Origin: Brachycybe producta
Lineage: Eukaryota > Arthropoda > Diplopoda > Playtdesmida > Andrognathidae
Assembly (NCBI GenBank): GCA_036925085.1
Contig: JAUPFP010000022.1
Span: 754,501 to 818,500 of the forward strand
DNA length: 64,000 nt
Reading direction: 5' to 3'
This document shows, one piece after another, positions 50,136 to 63,500 of this stretch. The stretch's first letter is position 1. Each line of letters opens with the position of its first letter. The position numbers and the translations under genes were made by a program. The notes under the pieces were generated by a model that was not told the DNA's origin, did not search any database, and saw only the letters and a program-made list of their open reading frames with translations.

Positions 50136-50948
50136 TAGTGTAATGAAATGCTCGATCCACATCAAGTTGACAAAAGTGTAACATGGGTTCGAGACAAAAA
50201 CGCTAGAAAAAGCCGATTTTGAAAACAAAACAAAAACCTGTAACAACTGCTAAACTGTACTCAAGACAAAACCACAACAAAATTGCGACACAACACAAAC
50301 AAATTTGGCTTTTTTTTTTTTTTTTTTTTTGCTCCTATAGCTGTCCTATGTAAACTCAGCAACTGTTCTGTTGTTCACAGAGTTTTGCGAGAATGTTGCA
50401 TAATACCGAGACAAAACACGAACCTCTTTTATTTACCGACTTGCGAAATGACTTGTTGAAATTGCAGACAAAACAAAAAACATAAAAGTCACATAAATGT
50501 TTTAAAATTGTCGCCAATTTGTGTTGAAACATTTGAGTTTCTGTTTTGTTTTGTGTTTTGTCAGCTTGATGTGTGGGCTCGGCCTAAAATAAAAATGCTT
50601 AAATTTATGCATTTTAAACTTTGAATTTCAACATGTTTTATTGCTTTTAATACGAATCTTAAACGATAATTATAAACTAGCGAATAATTCATTAAAATTG
50701 TTAAAATGCCGTTGATTTCTACAGAGAAAGAGAGAGAGAGAGCGCGATAGATAGAAAAATGATCCGATAAATATCACGAATTTACGGACGCAGATGATTT
50801 TCTCTCGGATTCTTCTTTCTCCTCAATAAATAATACAATCAGTTCTTCCATTTTTTTTTTCATATAATACATAAGTAAATAACGATCCTATATATATAAT
50901 ACAACGAGAAACAGTTGCCTCATTTGGCAGTTATATAGTTTTCGTAGT

Positions 50949-50954
50949 TTTATT
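50949..50954 (-). terminator. Candidate poly(A) signal of CLIP
   Basis: AATAAA on the minus strand lies about 50 nt after the CLIP stop codon. A run of A and T follows. It would give a very short 3' UTR; further signals downstream are possible. Confidence 0.4.
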
Positions 50955-51004
50955 TTTTTTTTAAAAAAAATATCTGCCATGAAAAAGAAGCTTCGACGGA
51001 AACT

Positions 51005-51567
51005 TTAAAAAGTTTCGTTGTCGTCGCATTCGTTCGTCCAGTGGCCAAAAACTGTTAACGAAAAAATAGAAACCAAGGATTTAACAGGATTTTTTTTTTA
51101 CTTACAAAGAAATCACATTGATATTTTTAAAAAAAATTTATCTTTAAAGAGTAAAATGCCTCTTCGAAACAATAAATACCTTCGCAAATATCACAATAGG
51201 GTCTCTCTTGCTGCCGTGTTCCGTGGTACTGAGTCGGTGGTGGTCCTTCCGAGGTTTCTTGTTTCGGACAGTCTTCCGTATCGTGCATGTCGAAAGCATC
51301 GCAGATGTCGCAGAAAAGTCTCGGTGGAACGGCCGATGCATTGATTGCGTTCCTGTTCGTCAAAAGAGAGAGAAGATAAAAAGAGGGGGTAAGTACGAGG
51401 TAAAGAAGTTACTGTCTTTAAATGTGATGGTGTTTTTTTATCGAAACTCACAAGTTAACGTCGGATGAATCGCTGATTAAATCTCCCATTTCTAGAATTT
51501 GAATTCTCGAGATTAACTCGTCCTTCTTCTTCTGCATGTCCACAATGACAGAGTTGAGAAACTCGAT
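51005..51567 (-). CDS. CLIP-190: CLIP C-terminal exons: FLNSVIVD motif and two zinc knuckles
   Basis: Exon 51567-51452 encodes [18 protein letters not shown]. Exon 51352-51180 encodes [20 protein letters not shown], the first knuckle, and begins the second with ERPYCDICE. Exon 51051-51005 completes it as [15 protein letters not shown] and the stop TAA. The human end is CEICEMFGHWATNC...NDDETF. In CLIP-170 these knuckles bind p150Glued and LIS1, and the terminal ETF resembles an EEY/F tail. Confidence 0.97.
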
Positions 51568-54500
51568 CTTTTAACATTGCGAGAGGAAAAAAAGAAAATG
51601 GTTCATTTTGGAGTTATTTTGTTGTAATTAAAAATGAATTATTTTTTTTTTTTGGGGGGGGGGGGGGGGGCTTAATTATCATTGTGGTAACTTTTGTTTA
51701 TAAAAAAAGTTTTGATTTTGAAAGTTATCATCGTGATAAAATGCCTTTAGCTTATTCATTTACTGTTCTAGTTTTTTTTTAACAAACTTTGAAATTCTTA
51801 AAGGCCCAGTACACACCAGGATTCATTGTTGCGGGGCTGAATCGCATCAGTTGCGACTGACACCCGCAACATTGTTGAAATGTTTCGGGGCTGAATCGCG
51901 TCAGCTCAGATTCATGTTGTTTGACTCCCATCGAAATGGGAAAACTTTGAAACATTGTTGCGGGTCTGAATCGCGTCAGTTGCGATTCTGCCCCGCAACA
52001 TTGTATCGGAACGGCCCCGCAACAAAGAATCCTGGTGTGTACTAGCCATTAGAGTTGTCAGCCTGGAAAAGTAATTACGTTTAAAGTAACTTTAAGTTAT
52101 TTCTAGTAATTCTAGTTTTTTTTAACCATCTTCGGATTTTTAAGAGTTGTTTTGAAGAAAGAAAAAAAAAAGCTAAATAAAGGAATTTAAAATGACTTTA
52201 GACTAGAAAACAGCTAAGTAATTGCCAGTCTGAAAAGTAATTAAGTTAAACGTAACATTCAAAATGTAACAGTTACTTCTAGTTATATTTTAGTATTTAA
52301 TAAACTTTGAATTTCTTATGAGTTATTTCTTAAAATCTGAGTAAAGTCCGATCGACTTGAAAACCATAGAAGTCTTAAAAGTTATTTCAGTCAAAGTAAC
52401 TTTAAAAAGTAACAATTACTCTAGTTATTCTAGGTTTTTTTCTTAAACAAATTTTGAATTTCTTACGTTGTTTTCTTTTTTTTTTTAAAAAAAATCTTGA
52501 GTAAAGAAAGTTCAATTTACTTGAGACTTGAAAACAACTAATTGTCGGTCTGAAAAGTATGAAAGTTAAAGTAACTTAAGTACCAGTTACTTCTAATTAT
52601 TCTAATTTTTAAACAAACTTTGAATAATCATCGCAAGAGTTGTCTCTATTATATAAGCTGACAAATGAGTAAAGAAAGTTTGAATTGAATTGATATTTTT
52701 AAACAACTAAATAAATTGTTAGTCTGGAAAGTTAAAAGAAATTTTATAAAGTAAACTAATGGTTATTTCGAGTTATTCTAGTTTTTAACAAATTTCGAAT
52801 TTCTTAAGTTTTTTTTTCGGTCTTCAAATCTGAGTAAAGTTCAATATTGACTTGAAAACCACTATTGGTGTAATTAATCTTTCTGAAAAGTAATTACCGT
52901 AACTTTATTGAGTAACTAAGTTATAGTTACTCTGTAAAGTAACTATAACTTTGTTATCCTCTCGTTAAACCCACCTGTCCATCTTTCTCATCTATCGTCT
53001 TCTGCATTGCAAGATCTTTAAAAAGAAAAACGGAACAAGCAAAACGTTTTTATCGAAGTTGGCTTTTTTTTTTGTTGCTAAAAGCGTTTTGCGTTCAAAC
53101 CTGCGACGACCGATTCCACAACTGTTTTAGTAGCGGCTCGAGATTGATGATCGGCTTCTAACTGCGATAACTTGTTATCGAGAGCCGTTTTCTCTCGTTC
53201 CAGTCGACAGTTCTCTTGCTTTAGTTTCTGAACTTCTACTTTGAACTCGGAATCGTTCGAACTAATGTCTTTTTTCAACGTTCCGATCTGTTTTACGGAT
53301 TTTTTGTTTTTGTTTTTTTTTAACAAAAAACGCTTTTAAGAAAATGTTTCGTCTCGCTGACAAATTACATTTTTATACTTCTGTCTGATGCCTCTCCAAG
53401 TCTTTATCTTTTTGTTCTAATAACATCTGAGTTGTTTCGAGCATCTTTTGAAGCGTCTCTTTCTCGTTATCGTAATTTTCTTTCGTTTGAACTTCTCGGT
53501 TTTTCATTTCATCCATCTGTTTCTCCAGTTTAGAAATTGCGGCTTCGAACTTCGGAAACAAAAAAATCCAAAATTTTAACGGAAAAAAAAATACGTTTAA
53601 GTTGCGTTTCAGAAGCAACATTAAGTAGAAATTGAAAGTGTGTTAGAAACTAGAAGGGTAGCTACGTCACTTAACAATATTTCATGTTGATATCTTTCAA
53701 AATAAACTTTTTATAGAATAAAAATTAAAATAATTATGCCCGCTTAAAGTTGGCTCATTTTCAAACCAACATTAAAAGCTTATATTGAAAGATATCGTCG
53801 TCACTGAAAATGCTACCACTCGATTTATTTACTCTTCTAGTTTCTAAAAACAACTATTGAGTTTCTTTCAAGTGTAAAACGTCTCTCAAGGTAAGAGAAA
53901 CTAGAATGTGTTTTAGAAACTAGAAGGGTAGCTCAATCACTGAAGGTTATTTTCATGTTGATATTTTTTTTCAAAATAAGCTTTTATGTCAGTTCAAAAA
54001 TGCAGACGATATTTTTTTTTTCATTTTTGCATGTGACAAGTTTATTTTGAAAGATATCCAACTCTTAAGTAATTGAGCAACCTTTCTAGTTTCTAAAACA
54101 CTTTCAGGTTTCTCTCAATTTTACTCCTGAAAGACAAAATAATCAGAGTTCGAGAGGCAGTTACTCTCTAAAACCACCTTACAGGTATTTTGATGTTAAT
54201 ATCTTTCAAAATAAGCTTTTTATGAGAGTTGAACTTTAAGCAAGTGACGTTTTTTTAAATTTTTGTCTGTGAAAAGTTTATTTTGAAAGATATCAACATG
54301 AAAATACCCTTTAAGGTGATTAAACTACCCTTCTAGTTTTTAAAACACTTTTTAGTTTCTCTTAATTTTTCTCCTGGAAGACAGATTAATCAGAGTGCGA
54401 AAAAAAGCTGTACGCTGAACGCTTAGTTTTTACCTCGTCCTTTTTTGAAGTTGATGCAGTTTTATTCTTTTCGATCTCTTTGAGAAGCAACGCGTTTTTA

Positions 54501-57500
54501 TCTTGAGCTTTAATCAAGCTCTCCTGAACCTCTTCCAGTTGCTTTTGCTGTAGATCGCTATTTTATAAAATAAATTAAAGAAACTAACGGTGGTTTTCTC
54601 GTCGTAATTTAGCATCCGATTGGAGAATTTGCGCAAACTTACGATTGATTTCTCATGTTCTGAACAGCATCCTTATCGAGAACCGTTTCTGCCAATTTTC
54701 GTTTCAGATCAATGTGATGTCTCTCTAACTCTTCCTTAATGCGAGTCACTTCTGCTGTTAGAGCTGCAACGTGCTGATCTCGTTCGATTACGGCCGACTC
54801 GTGCTTCTTTTTCTCTGCTACGAGATCTGCGATTCGCTGATCTTGCTCTAATCGTAAAGTCTCTAATTTTTCACGAGAGGCATTGGCCTGAAAGGACAAC
54901 AATGAAGTACTATTTATAACATGTGACGGATTATGGCAGAAACGCTTTGAACGCTTTTTTTTAGTGGTGTAGATGGACTGCAAAAAGTGGTTCAGTGTGT
55001 GGTCAAACAGACAGTTTGAATCGACATTATGCGACCACTTTCTGTAGCTCATTACACTACACTAGGATCACTTTCCAGTCACTGGCAGTTGCCTCGAGTA
55101 GTCGGTTTCAGCCACAGGTCGACTACTTATTGCAGTGCAACTCTTACCATTAAAAATTTGCTCGTCTGGGACTGGAAAAAGTGGTTGGTGTGTGGCCATA
55201 ACTTAACATTCGAGTCGACTCTATACGACCACGTATTGCAGTTTACTGAAATACACATTAGGACCACTTTTTGGAGTTCGCTCAACTATGCTAGGACCAC
55301 TTCCAAACCACTGGCAGTCGAGTTCGAGTGGTTATTTTGGGAGCATGCCGACAACATTTTGCAGTCCAACTCGACCACTAAACAGTCGCTCTGATGCGAA
55401 CGCCGTTTTAGTCGTTGAGGACGTTAGAAAAAGTGGTTGGCATGTGGCCGAAACCAATCACTCTAATCGACATTATACGACCAGGTTTAGCAGTTCATTC
55501 AATTACACTCGAACCATGGACTTCCCAACCACATTTTTCAGTCCATATAGACCACTAAAAGTCGCTCGCGTGTCATTTTTTGTTAAAAAATAGTCGTGCC
55601 TCCGACTTTTCCTTGAGCGCCGACTCGAGTTGCGATTGTTTCTGACTCAGTTCTCGTCCAAGGCCATCTCGTAACTCCTGAACGCTCTTCTTTCCCTCTT
55701 CTCCGATCTTCCGCTCCTCTTCCAATGCATCCACCAACTCTTTCATCTGTTTACATCTCTCTTCCATTTCTCGCCTCATTTCTCTCACTTCGAGTTCTTG
55801 TTTTTGTTTTAGTACATCTAACGTACGAGTATTTTCGTCTTCTCGACTTTTGAACTTTTCTTTCAGATTTTTTACATCTTCTTGCTGTTCTCGATCAACG
55901 GAAGAAAAAAACAACAAATTTAATTTTTGTAAATTAGCCTCTCTACTCTAGTTCTTATTGTCGATACAGATGCTTTGAGTATCGTTTCCAGCGAAGTCAC
56001 TTCTTCCCAGTGTTTCGTTCCGAGCGTCTCGATCTCCCGTCGGTGACGAGATTCCTGTTGCTCCTGAACGTCTTCCATTTTTTGCGCTTCTTGCTTTTGA
56101 ACTTGAAGTTCGAGCCGTAACGATTCGACCGAACTTTTTTTTAAAAAAAAAAAAGGTTCCAAATGAATCGGATTTGCCAATGTTAAAATCAATGCGAGGC
56201 CCAGATTTTTTAAAAAAAATATATTAACCGTTCTTTCTCACGAAGTTGTTCGTTGATTTTAACCAACTGTGCCGAATTATCTCCAGACGATTTCATGACT
56301 TCGTCTATTTCTGCTTCCAGTTTGGTTTTCTGTTCAACGACTCCTTCGAGCCGTTCTTCTGTGCCTTTCAATCTCCGCTGAAGATCTGAAACGACAAATA
56401 GATGCAATATCGTGTTACGATCGAAATTATACGAGAATTTCTTTTAACTTGAGTTTCTAACCGGAGTTTGAGATCTGCATTTCTTCGACCACTTTCGTAG
56501 ATTTGGATATTTCGGTTTCTAGTGATGCCACTTTAGAATACAACTCTTGAAATAAGGAGAAAACACGTACATTTAGTCTTTGTGTCTCGATCGAAACATT
56601 TGCGGTTGTTGTTTCAATTAAAATGACTTAATCGTAATTTAAATAACGATTTCTTTAATAACTTATTCCTGCCGAATCACAATTCGAACTTTTTAAGGTG
56701 GTTTTAGAGTAGAAACCCTACTTGAAAAATGAGGGCAAAATTAAGGGAAACTAGAAAGTGTTTTAAAAACTAGAAACGGGGAGGGGATGGAACTTAATTA
56801 CTTAAGGGTATTTTTCATGTTGATATTTTTAAAAATAAACTTTAGATAGCTCCTTTTCAAACTCACACAAAAAGCTTATTTTGAAAGATATCAACGTGAA
56901 AATAATCTTAAGTGATTGAGCTACCCTTGTAGTTTCTAAAACACATTCTAATTTCTCTTAATTTGAGGCGTTTACATTTTCAAACCATCTTAAAAATCGT
57001 GATTTTATTTTCGAACTCTTAAAAATGAAGGCTAAGACAACAAACTGGCCACCATTTATAGTTCCTTCTTTAAGTGATCTGTCGCAATCCTTTTTGACTA
57101 ATTCTTCTTCCTTTAAAGATAACAGAAAAGAAAAGTATCAGATCGGAAACAAAAGTTCATAAAACGAAAGAAATTTCGGACCAGAGTTGCGATCTTCTTC
57201 GTCGTATTCGACTCCGATTGTTCGAAGTTACGAACTAACGACTCCAACTTCGAAATCTTCGTATCCCTCCTGACTAGTTCTTCAGACACTTGACTAGCTT
57301 TAGAGCCTTCGAACACTTTGGCGGCTTCCAGCGAACGTATCGTGTCTTCGGCTCGACGTAATTTCTCTTTAAAATCTTCTAGTTCGGCCAAATGTTTTGT
57401 TAGCATTTCCTCCTCGTTTTGAAAATTCTAACGACCAGATCTAAATTAATTTAAGACAAAAAAAAAACACTTAAGCTGAACGTCCGCGGGGTTGGTGGAG

Positions 57501-60500
57501 CGTGGCGGCGCATAGTTTGCAATGTTTAGGTCCATCCACTATGAAACGCAGCGGGAGTCGGTTTTGTCCCTTCCATTCTGGTCCAGTAACCCAATGAATT
57601 CCGATCCGCTCTCTCGTCCATTAGGGCGGTAGAGCGGAGCGACTTCAAGAAGTCTCAGACTTTCTCCAGAGCGGCTCTGACCCGCTGTCGTCAACCGCCC
57701 TAATGGACGGGGCTACATTCAATATTACATGCATTTTGTTTGGGGGCCGTTTTGCTTCACTCCGCCCAACCGACTTAGCGGACGCTCAGCTTTACTCGTA
57801 AAAACGGTACCAGATTGTTCTCTTGCTCGAGCTTTTCGACTCTTGCCGTTTCGCTCTTTAAAAGTCCTTCCAACTCTCGGATTCTCTCAACGTCTGCCTC
57901 CTTCGAAGTCTGTTTCGATCGAAAGTTACGAGAGAGATAAAAGATAAATTAGACAAAAAACATCACTTTAAATTGCAAGATAATTTCATAGGAATGAAAA
58001 AAATTAGTATTCATGCTGGTGACGTGGAATTAAGAAGACACGGACACAAAAACACATTTGGAATGCGAGAGGTGGTGGGGGGGGGGGGGTTTGGCATTCG
58101 TAAAAATTTAGTCCCTTTTTTTTACTCACTTGGGACTTTTTAGCAGTTTGCTGTAAGCGAGAGAAATATACAAAAAGAAAAAGAGAAAGACAATTGGTGC
58201 AATGAATTAGGGACTGCACAAACACCATGTGTGTTTCGCATTTCGTATTTTTTGCGATTTTCTCCGTCTTCTTTTACTTTTTTGTTCGGTTAGCTGAAAA
58301 ATTTAGATTTATCTTTTATTATTAGATTAATGAGATTCTTTAATAACCTCGAGATCGGATTTGTTGATTGATTCCTCTTCGACTCTGAATTGGAGATCTT
58401 CAACTTTCCTGTTTTGTTTTTAAAAGAAAAAAAGAAGCAGATTAGAAATCGTTGTTTTTATTTTCGCAACGTGGCTGTGTTGTGGTTGTTATGTATTGCT
58501 ATGGGGGGGGGGGAACGCCGGGTATTGCTTTGCAAACGAACCACATGCCGCCGACTTCATTTTGCAGTCAAACTCGACCACTAAAAAGTGGTTCGTGTAC
58601 GCGGGCACTTAAGTCTTTCTATGTTCTTTATTTCGTCACTTTTCTCCAGAACTCACTTCCTCTCCTCTTCCAATTGCAGGTTCGTCTCTTGAAGTTGTCT
58701 ATCCGTGCTCTCGATCACCTCCTTCAGTTTCGAGATGGTCTTTGTCGAATCTTCTTTGTGGTTTTCGTATTCGGTCTTTAGAGATGCGAGTATTCTTTCG
58801 GCCTGCGACACAAAAACGGAAACCAACAGCCACCAAAAAGAGAAAAGTATTTTTATGTTAAAACAAATGTGACGTGGATTTTTCCATTTTCTAAAGTTGT
58901 GTTTCTTTTTCAAAGTGTCGTACGTCTTCTACTTGTGTCGCTGCTCGAACCATTTCGTTCCTTTCCATGTCGCGTTCCTTCAACAGCTGTTCGATGTGTT
59001 GTTCCTTTTCCTTCAAGGCGCCCTTTAAAAGAAAAAAAAAGGACAAATGAACAAAAAGTGTGGCTGGAGTAAGTCACAAAATTGATTATAATTTTTCAGT
59101 AGCATGCGACACAATTGCAACAGTTTTTTTCTGGTGGAATTTAATAACTTTAGTGGTTTAACGTACACAAATGGCGCTTAAGTCAAAATGCGCGGCCCTT
59201 TCGTAAGTTTGTGTTTTATTTTCCAAACTTAAGGGTGGCTTCACAACAAACCACCCTTGTGGCGCTACTTTCTGATGTCATGAAGTGGTTGACGCGGTCT
59301 TCTTCACATGGGTCACCATGGTCTTGATCATTAGGGGCTCGGATTTTTATGCAATATCAAAGCAAATGTTTCACAATTTGTGGTCCAAGTGCCAATTGTG
59401 AAGTAATCATTATCATTCATCATCATTGGAGCAACTGCAATTATGCTTTTTTTTTTAAATTAAAAAAAAGGCTGGTTATCAGTTTTCAGCTGACGTTCTA
59501 GCCTCTAACCAGTGTTTTTTTTTGTTATTGAAAAAAAACAACAACATAATTATTAATTGATTCTAAACGAGATTGTTACTTCAGAATTGCCCAGTGGGCC
59601 ACAAATTAAGAAACATTTGCTTTTACAAATCCGATCTCTAATGATCATCATTGACAAACAGGCGATGCTCGCCACTTATGGTCCTTACTCAACCACTAAT
59701 CGCCACTGTGGTGCAACAAAAAATACATTGGTGATAGCTCGTGTGAACATCTCCAATGCTAAAAACGATCACTTTGTGTGGCGCCACGAAGTGGTCCGTT
59801 TGTAGTCGGGGTTAATATCTTTTAAAATAAGCGTTTATGTCAGTTTAAAAATGATTCAATTCATAAAGCAAGACGGCAATTTTTTTAATTTTTGTGTATA
59901 AAAAGTTTATTTTGAAAGATATCTTTTAAAACCCTTTAATATCATTTTTTACCATTCTAGTCTTTAATGCACTTCGAATTTTTATTTCCTAAAACAGTGT
60001 TTTTTTAGAAGATTAAAAGTAGCTAAACTCAAAGTAGCAACTAGCATTTTTAATGCACTGTTTAAAGTCGATTAGCATGTTGTTAAGTTTATCAACCAGC
60101 ATCTTTGGGGTGGTTAAAGACCATCCCATTAATGTAGAATAAGGTAAGGTCGCTCAACACTGCGCATGTGCAGAATGCTGACACGAAAGTATCATCTACT
60201 TTGGTTAACGCACTGCAACAATGCATTACCTTAACCTTAATTAACCACATGGTCTGAATCAGGCCTAACAGTTTGATGGTGATTTAATTTATGAAATACT
60301 GCAAAAGCCTTATACCTAAGTACACACACCTGATAATTTAAATGCATTTTAATAATAAACGTGTTCTACAGAGCCCTGTGAAGGACAAACAATATGTCGA
60401 ATTCAATTTATTCAGTTAATAATCTGAAAATATTGAGTTAATACTTAAATGTAATAAAATAAACTATTGACATTAAAATATTGATTTAGTATTTCAATTT

Positions 60501-63500
60501 AAAATATTAATAATTAAAGTCAATTTTTATTTAGTGTTCATGTCCTTAACTGGAATCTGTAATAATTCACCTAAACACATTTAATTTGAATTTATTTAAC
60601 TCATGTGTAAGTACAAGGCTGTTTAAAACAAAACATGCTAGTTGCCACTTCGAGGTAGATAAGATTTTTCCGTTACTGCATTCTACACATGCGCAGTAGA
60701 GAGCAACTTTACCTTAACATACATTAACCTCATAGTCTGAACCAGGCATAGCTATTTATTATCTGCCAGACACTTAAGTTAATCACTGTTTAGGATGTTA
60801 ACTTATAATTCAAACGAATTAATTATTTAAGAGCGCATGTTGTGACATAATAATGGCCCGGGCACCTGCTTCAGATATGCAAAGAGGCGACCCACCTTAA
60901 TCACAGACTAACAAAATTAACTAAGAAAATAATTGACAACAACCACAGAAATATTTATTTATTAAAATATAATACAAAATATAAGACATCTCTTTAATTT
61001 CTAAAAATCCCATCACCAAAAATATAATATCTAAAATATTTTATATAAAAAATACATAATTATAAATGCTATTTACATATAACATTATTAATAGTAAATT
61101 ATAAACAAAACTTATTAGTAAAAAGTTTTAATTCATGTTAAAAAAAAAGGCGCCAAAATTGCTGATTGGTTCAAACGTAAAAGCATAATGAGCTTGTGAG
61201 TGACGTCACTAATGGCACTATTTTAATTGTTAACGTGATGCGGAAACAGTAGAATATAGGTAGTGAAGTGGTCGAGCCAATTTCAAGAGAGTGAACGAAT
61301 ACATGTTATGTGATCGATTAAGAGTGAGTTGGTTCTGATTTCCTTTCGCCGCATAAAATAAACCTCAGTTCCTTTGTTCTTTTATTTTTTTATTGCGATT
61401 TCATTTCAGACACAAAGACTCTGAATCTGATGAACCGTTTTCAATATTAGATCATAAATAAAAAAAAGACAAAAATAACAAAACGCAACACTGAAATAAG
61501 TAAATTTATCAATGGCGGATTGATACATTTTGATATGTCAATTTTTAAACACTAGAAATGACATGATGTGATGTTCATGAAGCGGGAAGATGGTGCAGAT
61601 GGGTACTGTGACGTAATACGGCGTCTTCGCCATAGAAATGAACGCTACACGCCATGTTGAGTAACCCCTCAGTATTTCACACTTCTTGCTTCAAAACATC
61701 TTTGTGTGAATAATTGTTCATGCCATCACTTATCTTAAAAATTCTTTCATATGCAAATTTATCATTTACAACTAACTTTACAAAATAATTTCTTTTATTC
61801 ATTTGGAAAAAGGAAATCAGTTCGGGCGGTTATAATACCAGAAAGAGAGCAATTACAAGCGGCAGAAAAGACAACTAATTTTGCATTGATTGTTTATGTG
61901 GCCATGTGCTATCTACGTATCGGTAAGCTCCGCAAACGTCCGTACGACGTAATAAACTACCGGCAAAGCAAGAATCGCAGTTAATCGAATTCCAGGACAG
62001 ACTTTCACGGAAAAATCGGATTAATTGTAAGAAACTGCGGCGTTTTCTGTGTTATTTTAGCTGCGGCAGTAGCAGATAGATCCACCGTATGCAAATACGC
62101 AAAATAAAAACATGTGCAACGTAATGAGGGGCGTTGTAAACGACAGTGACCATTTTCTTGTGTGGGCGGAGCTTCTGTGAACAAAAACCCACCCACCCAC
62201 GTGGCTGTTTTACTTTTTTGATTGACATTTCACAGCTGAAAATGGTCATTTATACAAAAGTATACGCTAAAGAGCGCATGGAGCTGCTTTGGTTCTCTTG
62301 TTATTGAAAGGGTGAACGGATTACATAAGCTCCGCCTCCTAATGGGTATTGGCTTAGACAAATGACTCGTTAAGCGTAAGCTCCACCCCGCCTCTGAATG
62401 GCCGAAAGCTCAACGTTAATTGGCTGAGAAAATCTCGTGACGCAAATAACTCATTTATTATGCACAGAAAATTCCATTCATAAGAAATTCGACGTTGTTT
62501 TACATTGATTTTTTTTTTTTAACTTTTGTGAAGCAAAATTTAAAAAATATATTGAATGTTGTTTATTTCAAACTAGAATAGTAAACGAATTAAAGTATTG
62601 ACCTAACGTCATCTTTGAAAATTAACTTTTCATGGCAGTTTTTAAGATCAATTTTTGTAAATTGGTAAAATAGCCATAAAAACTTTTATTTTGAAACTGT
62701 TTTATTCAATCGTTTTACTCTTCTAGTTTTAAACAGATTTTTAATTTGTTTAATAATAATAATTTCATAATTAATTTTTATAATTAATTAGTTTTAATTA
62801 ATTTTTATAATTAATTTATTAATAATTTCTTGTAATCAATTTTTATAATTAATTTTTGTAATCAATTTTTACAATTAATTTTTGTAATCAATTTTTACAA
62901 TTAATTTTTGTAATCAATTTTTACAATTAATTTTTGTAATCAATTTTTACAATTAATTTTTGTAATCAATTTTTAAAATTAATTTTTGTAATCAATTTTT
63001 AAAATTAATTTTTGTAATCAATTTTTAAAATTAAATAATTTTCAAAATTTTTTATAATTAATTTTCATAATTATTTTTGTAATTTTTTTATAATCAATTA
63101 ATATTTATAATTTTTTTTATAATTAACTCATTTATATTTTTTATAATTAATTAATATTTATAGATTTTGACATTTGTAATAATTAATATTTGTTAAAATT
63201 TGCTTTTAAAAAGTTTAGTTACCTCTAATCTTAAGTCGAAGTTTACAGTTACACCTTAATTCCCCCATCATGCAAAGCAGGGTTAATTTTGACATGTCCA
63301 ACCTTTAGATACAAACTGTGCACAGGAGGCTACAATATTTGTTAGGAAATGGACTCGCGAGCCACCGATTGTACACCACTTGTATTTTATGCATTAAACA
63401 GCACCAGACAAAGCAGAAAAAGTTGAAAATCGGTAAGAAAATGGGTTATTTCTTACCTGCATCGCTGTGTGCGTTGCCGTTATGTTTGTGGCACTACTTC

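Larger units (their letters stand above)
59023..63456. other. 4.4-kb CLIP intron, repeat-filled
   Basis: It contains fold-back material with GTGGCGC blocks (about 59140-59815), a family B copy (59812-59990), the composite element at 60316, and AT minisatellites. I see no exon: the flanking exons join in phase 0. Confidence 0.6.

Noticed and set aside
61751-61984. 77-aa open frame in the large CLIP intron
   Set aside because: No recognisable domain, and CLIP exons join in phase across it. Probably chance or an old repeat fragment.
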